Assembly: GCA_010093685.1 (NCBI GenBank) | Contig: MU006228.1 | Span: 156,057-220,056 of the forward strand | Origin: Ophiobolus disseminans | Lineage: Eukaryota > Ascomycota > Dothideomycetes > Pleosporales > Phaeosphaeriaceae | Length of the DNA stretch: 64,000 nt | Reading direction: 5' to 3' | Shown here: piece after piece, positions 57,343 to 64,000 of the stretch | Numbering within the stretch: the first letter of the stretch is position 1 | Layout of the letters: each line of letters begins with the position of its first letter | The notes under the pieces: generated by a model | The model's database searches: none | What the model saw: the letters and a program-made list of their open reading frames with translations, nothing else | What the model was told of the DNA's origin: nothing | Translations under genes and position numbers: made by a program

Positions 57343-59979
57343 ATGAATGCGAATAAGCTCGGGCTTGTGCCATTCACCTCAACATCTCTCACCTCAAACT
57401 GGATGTTCAAGCAGGGCGGCCTGACTTCAGACAAAGAGTACATCCCCGCGAACGACCTACCAACGGAGGTGCACCGCGATCTCTTGAAAAATGAGAAGAT
57501 CCCAGATCCCTTCAAAGACCTCAATGAGCTCTCGGTCCGCTGGGTTGGCGACGAAACATGGACATACCGCATCGAGTTCGCTGCGCCTGCGGACTATGGG
57601 AAAGCGGGTATGGTGACGTGTTTGAAGTTTGAAGGGCTGGATACATTCGCATCGGTATATCTAAACGGAGGGAAGATTCTTAAGTCCGACAATATGTTCG
57701 TGGAGCACGACGTCAATGTCTCGAACAAACTGCAAGCTACAGTCAATTGTCTGGAGATTGTGTTTGAATCTGCTCGGAAGAAGGGCCTTGAGCTAGTGAA
57801 AGAGCATGATGAGCACCGCTTCATTGTGCATCAGACTGAGGTGTCGCGAGGTCCGGTCCGAAAAGCACAGTACCATTGGGGTTGGGACTGGGGTCCGATT
57901 CTTATGGCTTGTGGGCCGTGGAAACCAATACTCCTGCAGACGTTTGTCTGTAAAATTTCAGACCTGGCAGTAAGCTACGAGCTCGCAGAAGACCTGGAGT
58001 CGGCAGAGGTTGTGGCGAGCGTTAAGTGCACTGGTCCTGTAAGAGGTGTGACATTCACTGTCATCCACAACAAGAGCGGCAAAGAGGTGGCGATTAAGCA
58101 CGTTGACGCTGCTGGAGTGAAAGAAGTCAAAGCTGTGGAAACTAGCTTCCAGATCAAAGACGTCGACCTCTGGTGGCCACGTACATATGGCGAACAAGGG
58201 CTCTACACCATTCGTGCTGATACGCAAGTGGTTAAAGGTGCCTCAACGCATGCTCAAACACTTTGCAAGACCCTGGGCTTCCGCAAAATAGAGTTAGTCC
58301 AAGAGCCCGACTCAATCGGCACGTCTTTCTTCTTCCGCATCAACAACACCGACATCTTCATCGGCGGCTCCTGCTGGATCCCAGCAGACTCCTTCGTCAC
58401 ACGCCTCACCCCCGACGTCTACAGATCCTGGGTCCAGCTCGCAGCGGACGGCAACCAAACCATGCTCCGCGTCTGGGGCGGAGGCATCTACGAAGCAGAC
58501 GAGTTCTACAAAGCAACCGATGAATTGGGCATCCTGGTTTGGCAAGACTTCATGTTCGCATGCGCGAATTACCCCGCGAACAAGGCTTATCTGGACAGCG
58601 TAGAGGTTGAAGCACGACAAAACGTCCGCCGAATACGGCATCATCCGAGTGTAGTGATCTGGGCGGGGAATAACGAAGACTACCAAATCGTCGAACGATA
58701 CAGTCTGCAATACGACACCGAAGACCTTGATCCGGAATCATGGCTCAAGACCAACTTCCCAGCTCGATACATCTACGAACACCTCCTACCCAGCATCATC
58801 AAAGATGAATCCCCACGTACGCCATACCACCCCAGCTCCCCCTTCGGCAATGGAAAATCCACAACTCTAAAAGTCGATCCCACAATCGGCGACATACACC
58901 AATGGAACGTCTGGCACGGCACCATGGAGGCGTATCAACGGCTCCCCGAACTCGGCGGACGCTTTGTCTCGGAATTCGGCATGGAAGCATACCCACACGT
59001 CTCCTCGCTCGACCAATACGTCTCGCGCAAAGAAGATATGTACCCCGGCTCCATGGCCCTGGACTTCCGCAACAAAGCCATCGGGCACGAACGCCGGCTC
59101 GTGGGTTACGTGGCTGAGAACTTCCGCGTCAGATATGATATTGAGGGCTTCACGCACCTCACGCAAGTCATGCAAGCAGATGCTATATCCTGGGCGTATA
59201 GATCCTGGCGCAAGCAGTGGGGCGCGCCAGGGCGTAGGAAATGCGGAGGCGTGTTGGTGTGGCAGTTAAACGACTGTTGGCCCACGATGTCCTGGGCAGT
59301 TGTAGATTACCATCTCGTTCCCAAGCCGGCGTTTTATGCGATTAAGCGGGCGATGCAGCCTGTGGCGGTGGGTGTGCAGCGCAAATACAAGCCGTGGACA
59401 ATGCGGCCTGCGGATAAGTTGTGGCAGAGGGATACGGGGCATGTTGACATGCACACACTGTGGCGGGATGCGGAGTTTGATGTTTGGGTTGTGAACCAGG
59501 CCACGGATGGGATGTGCGGCGATGTCGTGCTTAAGTGCTACTCCATTAAGACGGGGAAGGTGCTGAAGACGGTGAGGAAGGAGGGTGTGGAGGTGAAAGC
59601 GAATGCAGCGACTGAAGTCTTGCAAGATCATGTCTTTATCGAGGACGAATCGGGCGAATCATTCAATTCAACAACGCTCGGTCCCTTCGTTGTCGAAGCA
59701 TCGCTGTACGTCGACGGCCAATTGATCGGGATAGATACAGCGTGGCCGGATCCGATCAAATACCTGAGCTTTGAAGACCGAGGGGTGGAAGTGCAAGTCC
59801 TGAGCGACTCCGATATACTCGTCAGCGCGAAGAAGCCGGTGAAGGGCTTTGTCTTTACCGAGAAGAAGGGAGTGAAGCCGAGTGACAATGGATTCGATTT
59901 GATGCCAGGCCAAGAGAAGAGAGTTAGTGTGACGGGGTGTGTAGCGAGCGAGCTGACGTGGATGTACGTCAGTATTTGA
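57343..59979 (+). CDS. Beta-mannosidase B, glycoside hydrolase family 2
   Basis: A single exon of 878 residues with an ATG start and no signal peptide, matching the intracellular B-type fungal enzyme rather than the secreted A-type. The jelly-roll sugar-binding domain comes first (SNWMFKQGG; WVGDETWTYRIEF; GLDTFASVYLNG), with RKAQYHWGWDWGPI in the active-site wall. The TIM barrel follows (FIGGSCWIPADSF; MLRVWGGGIYEADEFY). The acid/base is E445 in VVIWAGNNED and the nucleophile is E544 in FVSEFGMEAYP. Late motifs include GGVLVWQLNDCWPTMSWAVV. It removes terminal beta-1,4-mannosyl residues, for example from mannobiose taken up after mannan breakdown or from N-glycan cores. Convergent with the amidase gene, 187 bases apart. 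Confidence 0.95.
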   Translation: MNANKLGLVPFTSTSLTSNWMFKQGGLTSDKEYIPANDLPTEVHRDLLKNEKIPDPFKDLNELSVRWVGDETWTYRIEFAAPADYGKAGMVTCLKFEGLDTFASVYLNGGKILKSDNMFVEHDVNVSNKLQATVNCLEIVFESARKKGLELVKEHDEHRFIVHQTEVSRGPVRKAQYHWGWDWGPILMACGPWKPILLQTFVCKISDLAVSYELAEDLESAEVVASVKCTGPVRGVTFTVIHNKSGKEVAIKHVDAAGVKEVKAVETSFQIKDVDLWWPRTYGEQGLYTIRADTQVVKGASTHAQTLCKTLGFRKIELVQEPDSIGTSFFFRINNTDIFIGGSCWIPADSFVTRLTPDVYRSWVQLAADGNQTMLRVWGGGIYEADEFYKATDELGILVWQDFMFACANYPANKAYLDSVEVEARQNVRRIRHHPSVVIWAGNNEDYQIVERYSLQYDTEDLDPESWLKTNFPARYIYEHLLPSIIKDESPRTPYHPSSPFGNGKSTTLKVDPTIGDIHQWNVWHGTMEAYQRLPELGGRFVSEFGMEAYPHVSSLDQYVSRKEDMYPGSMALDFRNKAIGHERRLVGYVAENFRVRYDIEGFTHLTQVMQADAISWAYRSWRKQWGAPGRRKCGGVLVWQLNDCWPTMSWAVVDYHLVPKPAFYAIKRAMQPVAVGVQRKYKPWTMRPADKLWQRDTGHVDMHTLWRDAEFDVWVVNQATDGMCGDVVLKCYSIKTGKVLKTVRKEGVEVKANAATEVLQDHVFIEDESGESFNSTTLGPFVVEASLYVDGQLIGIDTAWPDPIKYLSFEDRGVEVQVLSDSDILVSAKKPVKGFVFTEKKGVKPSDNGFDLMPGQEKRVSVTGCVASELTWMYVSI

Positions 59980-60166
59980 GGGCTGTGGTATTTTTTTTAG
60001 ATAACTAGTAGGTGTACTATGATAGCGAGGTAAATTACTTGAGGCGACGCATCGCGTCAAGTCGGCAAGTAACTTTGCTGAATATTCTTCCCTTTCTCAA
60101 TCTTCTCTTCACCTATACACGCCAACTGGAGCATATCACTCCTCATGTCGTTTTGGAGCTAAACCC

Positions 60167-61972
60167 CTACCCACCGAATGGAAGTAAGGTCTCCACATAC
60201 GCCGCAAGCGCCACAACCCTCTCTTCCTGCAACCTCCTCCCCACAATCTGCACGCCCACATGTGCACCATCATATATCTCCGGATCATCTGCAACCTGTT
60301 AGCACATACACGCCCACTCAAGCCACGCAAAACTTACAATCATCCTGAATCTCCCCATCCCGCTCATCAAGCGCCACATACCCCTCATCCCTCCCATCAA
60401 CAGCCTTATCCACAACCGTAACCGGCACAGTCACACTCGAGTAATCGAGGATATTCACCCACGTCGAGTACCCATAATACCCATACCTGCCCGGGCGCGC
60501 AGCCGGGAACGGTGCTAGGGGGCAAATCACCGCATCTACCGGGCGACCCGTACTGGTTTCCTTTATCGTGCTATTCCAGTAATCCAAGTATCCTTTCCTC
60601 AAGCCCCGTAACTCGACATTCGTTGCAGCGATTTCACTCGCCTTGTATTCTTTCTCTAGCTTTTCGAAAAACGCCACTTGTTTCGCCATGGGTTCGCCCG
60701 AGAGCGCGAACGCGGATTTAACGTCTGTCCCGGAGTCGAAGATCCATGTTTTGAAGCCGGCGTCCAGGAGGGGTTTGTGCGGCGGTGGTGTCCACGGTAT
60801 GATTTCGTGGCCTGCTTCTTCAAGCGCAGCGACAAGCTCCTCAATAGCTCGACGAACAGGCGGCGTGGGGTTGACTATGCCGTCTGTTTCGAGCACACCG
60901 AAGGATAATTTCCCGCCTGGTTTCTCGATCCCGCGGCCATCGTGGATGTTCTCGTTTATAGCGTTTTCTTCCATGTAGCGCCATGGCATTTCGAGGACCA
61001 TGGGATCCACGAACCATGGCTTCTGGTCGAGTAGGGCGAGGGTGAGGAGGCGGAGTGATGCGGCGTTAGTGGCGAGGGGACCGACGACGGAGAGGATGCT
61101 GTTTTGGCCGTCCATGGAATTTGCGATGCCGTGGTAGGGGAGGCGCCCCGTGGATGGGCGGAGGCCGTAAAGCCCGTTGAAAGCGGCGGGAATGCGGATT
61201 GAGCCGCCTATGTCTGAGCCGAGGCCGAGGGGTGCTGAGATAGGTTAGGGACGGTTTGAATGGAAAGTGGTGTGGGGTGGAAGAGCGTGGTGGACTTACA
61301 TCCTCTGATACCAATGAGCGCGCCTTCACCGCCTGAACTTCCGCCAGATGCTAATCTTCTGTTCTTCGGGTTCAGTGTGTATCCAATGATGTTGTTCACT
61401 GTCTCTCCTGACATCAACGTGTGCGGTACACTAGTCTTGCAGAACAAAACAGCTCCAGCAGTCCTCAACATGGTCACCATCTCGCTTTCATACACCTTCT
61501 CTTTGCCTGTGCCCTTCTTGCCTTCAAACGTGCCGATCCAGCCAACATACCCCATACTCGTCTCGACTCCTTTGACGTGGAATTGGTCTTTGAGCGAGAC
61601 TGGCACTCCATGTAGTGGTCCCACGGCGCGTTTGTGCTCTGCGTAGTAGGCATCCAGTTTCTTTGCGTCTTCGATTGCGGCGTCGAAGAAAATCTCATGG
61701 AGACAGTGGAGGAGTTGATGTGCGAGTGAGGCCCGGTGGCAGAAAGCACGTGTGACGTCTTCTGCACTCCATTCTCCTGATCCGCACTTCTGTGCAATTT
61801 GATCGGCACTGCATGCGGTGATTTCCAGCTCTTCTTTCGACAGGTACTGCTCGATGTATATAGTCACATCTGGTTGGTCCTCGATGGATGGCGAGTCAGA
61901 TATGCGCCACTCTTGAGGTATAGCTGTGAGTATCGCTTCCCGTTTTTGTTTGGCGATGTCTTGCCAGGTCAT
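60167..61972 (-). CDS. Amidase signature family enzyme (acetamidase-like)
   Basis: Three exons (61972-61300, 61234-60338, 60288-60167) with introns of 65 and 49 bases give 563 residues. The ATG at 61972 is chosen over an in-frame ATG 18 codons upstream because MTWQDIAKQKREAI is the usual start of this fungal group. The Ser-cisSer-Lys triad is visible: Lys in VPVSLKDQFHVKG, the cis-Ser in ASGGSSGGEGAL, and the nucleophile in GSDIGGSIRIPAAFNGLYG. The first intron falls between the last two motifs. It hydrolyses amides to acid and ammonia and serves nitrogen scavenging in related fungi; the exact substrate is unknown. There is no signal peptide. Frame and phases are intact. Confidence 0.93.
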
Positions 61973-62448
61973 GGTGGTGATGATAGGGTGGACGCGGAGT
62001 TCGTGAAGAAAGTCTATGCCGCACAATTTCGACGTTTATGTGCAAGACCGACCCTGTTCGTAAAGATAATTGTAAAGCTTTGATGACAAACCTGACGTTA
62101 TGTACTAGCTTGGGAGAGGGGTAGCTCCAAATCGATCTGCACAAGTACCTTCCAGTTTAGTACAGCTTCGTATCAATGCACGCCCGAGGTCAGAACAACA
62201 ATCCCAGAAGACGTGATAGCAACATGGAAAGATCCAAGAGTTATATTTTGGACACAGGCCTCGAACTCCACCATCAAATGTCATACGAGTTAAAAAAGTG
62301 GACGAATTGGCTGCTTGGTTACTCCTAAAAATATACATTCCAATCTAAAAAGCCCAACGCGCAGAAACAATTGGTATCTTTCCATGAATCCAGGAAACTA
62401 TGCGAAGGACGGAGAATCATAAGGGTCATACATAATAACTTGCAGTGC
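61973..62448. other. Intergenic, no gene seen
   Basis: The 476 bases upstream of the amidase and downstream of the YSC84-type gene. No supportable feature. Confidence 0.4.
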
Positions 62449-63894
62449 TTATACGGTCTCGACGTAGTTGCTGTAAAAGTCAGTCGTTATTCAAAGGCAT
62501 ACAACATCATGTAACGTACCTCGGAAAAATGCCCTCCCGATCGCCAACCCTTCCTGTCCACCAGTCCGTCTCGTTGTCCGTCTTCTTGAGGATGGTAATG
62601 ACCTCGCCCTTCTTAAAGCCGAGGTCACCCGGCTGGTCCGCGTCGAATGTGAATTTCGCAATGGCCTGATCATTCCCTAGAGACGCCTTCTTTGCGCCGA
62701 AAACTGGCTTTGGGGCTGTTGGTCGTCCGGGCTTGCGGTCGCTGTAAGTATAGCTATCATCGAAAGTGTTTGAGCGGCTACGGTTGCTGCCGATATGGTC
62801 AAATGTCTCGTTGGGGTTCGCGCGGGTGGAAAAGGAGCGGTTGATGGCGCCTGCGGACTGCGGTTGGCGGTCGTATACGTCGTCTGCCCAGGTGGAAGAG
62901 CGCTGGGGGCGGTCGCTGTATCGGTAGTCTTCGTCTGCGGTACCCCTCGAGCCTGTTCGGTCCCGTCGCACGCCCTCGCCCATTGCGGCGCCCTGGCGGC
63001 CTTGCCACACAACATTGTCGTGCGAGTCGTCGTAGACGGGGATGTCATTGTACATGGCGGTGTCGCTGTTAACGGCGGCGCCTCCCACGCCTGAGAAGGC
63101 TCTCGAGTTGAGGACGCGGAGGAGTGGTTCGGCGGCGGGTGGTGGGGGCACCTGCCCGCTGAGCAGCTCCCTAGCTGTCCAGCGGCGGCCGTACAGCTTC
63201 TCGTTGGCGTCCCTGCGCTCGATGATGCCGCTGCCCTCCAGGCTGACGCCCGCGAACAGGCCCTTTGTCTTGCTGTAGCTGAATATGCCGGCCACGCCCT
63301 TCAAGCTGGCTGCTCCGGCTGCTTCCGCATTTCGTCCGACGGGTCCTGCTGCTATTGACACATTGCCTCCCAGTGTCAACGATCCGGCCTGTGCGAATGT
63401 GCGGACTGCCGAGGCATCGTTGAGGATGAAGACGAAGTCGGTGAGCTCAAAGCCTATTTGGCCACCAAAGCCTCCTCCGATCGTGCCGATAGCCGTGGGC
63501 GCTGACCACGATCCGTCTGCGAGGCGCGCGACCACGACACCGGAGCCGAACCGTGCTGTTCCGAGGAAGCCAGCCTTGAATACTGTGAGGATCGCGAGGC
63601 CCTACACGTGATCAATCAGTATCTTGTCGTGCAGTGCCAACCTCAGTGCTCCAAGCAGCTTGCGGGACACCCGGAGCTTGAGTCTCCAAGTCGTACCTTT
63701 GCATTGGCAAGAACCGACGGCGGTATAATCTTATCCGGTCCAAATGATTGCTTTGGGTCAACAAAGGATGCCAGGATCTTGCCTGTTTTTCTGCATTCAC
63801 CTGTAGGAGCTGTCAGATCGGGTTACGTCATTTGCGCGTGGCCGGACTTACTGCTCATAGACGAGGGCAGCGGGTTGTTGAGTGTGAAGCCCAT
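62449..63894 (-). CDS. YSC84/LSB3-type actin-patch protein (SYLF and SH3 domains)
   Basis: Four exons (63894-63852, 63800-63697, 63601-62520, 62470-62449) give 416 residues. The N-terminal SYLF (YSC84) domain reads MGFTLNNPLPSSM, KTGKILASFVDP, PPSVLANAKGLAILTVFKAG, FGSGVVVARL and GGFGGQIGFELTDFVFILND. It binds phosphoinositides and F-actin. A disordered linker follows with PPPPAAEPLLR and Arg/Ser/Tyr-rich stretches. The C-terminal SH3 domain is AKFTFDADQPGDLGFKKGEV, DWWTGRVGDREGIFPSNYVE. The last exon carries only 22 bases and completes the SH3 signature NYVETV. Relatives act at cortical actin patches in endocytosis with Las17/WASP. The gene looks intact. Confidence 0.93.
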
Positions 63895-64000
63895 GATTGC
63901 GGTGGTAGGAGCTGGCTAGGACAATCCGGAACAAAGTGTCTGCGAAAAAGCAGCGGGCAGGGTGGTGCTTATGCAGAAAGTGGAGGGGAAACTTGAACTT
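63895..64000. other. 5' flank of YSC84-type gene, window edge
   Basis: The last 106 bases are upstream of the YSC84-type start codon and contain no coding feature I can support. Confidence 0.4.

Noticed and set aside
1..64000. tRNA, rRNA or CRISPR features
   Set aside because: I looked for tRNA arms (GGTTCRANYCC-like T-loops with matching stems), rRNA signatures and spaced direct repeats and found none that hold together.

Overview
This window looks like nuclear DNA of a filamentous ascomycete (Pezizomycotina, probably Dothideomycetes). The reasons are many short GT-AG introns of about 45-65 bases, fungus-restricted families (HET, DUF6604, NACHT-type NLR, YSC84, AreA-like domain), pogo-type and LTR element debris, and nonsense mutations that fit RIP. 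The class-level placement is inference. Exon structures were built by hand by joining frames at GT-AG sites and checking phase.

Left part (1-19 kb) is an accessory region in decay. Three paralogues with an F-box-like LPRELRD motif lie on the minus strand (67-3829), and the third is split by a solo LTR. Next come a wrecked NACHT-type NLR gene that has lost its NTPase core (5646-7871), a KpsF/GutQ-type sugar-phosphate isomerase (8415-9301), a GNAT acetyltransferase (9931-10479), a TA-flanked MITE (10694-10880), a DUF6604 pseudogene (11094-12549), and a pogo-like transposase remnant carrying one solo LTR and bounded by a second, inverted one (12550-13198). A further solo LTR, an intact seven-exon alcohol dehydrogenase (14822-16278) and a broken DEDD exonuclease-like gene (18031-19075) follow.

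Middle part (22-47.7 kb): a secreted proteinase K-type protease, a Ser/Thr-rich membrane protein, and a nine-exon sulfite oxidase. Then comes a sparse stretch of almost 20 kb (28.1-47.7 kb) whose only recognisable gene encodes a GATA_AreA-domain protein (38630-40368), flanked by about 10.5 and 7.3 kb without supported genes.

Right part (47.7-64 kb) is mostly core: chaperonin subunit CCT5 and an HP1-type chromodomain protein share a 375-base divergent promoter. These are followed by a 47-residue membrane peptide candidate, a broken HET-domain gene, a broken BTB-type gene, an intracellular beta-mannosidase, an amidase and a YSC84/SH3 actin-patch protein.

The strongest unusual signals are two solo LTRs whose conceptual removal restores an open frame, and a run of premature stops that are nearly all one C-to-T change away from glutamine codons. 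Together with the loss of NLR, HET, DUF6604 and exonuclease-like functions, these suggest a region where self/non-self recognition genes are being erased. I did not find a clear new multi-gene system.
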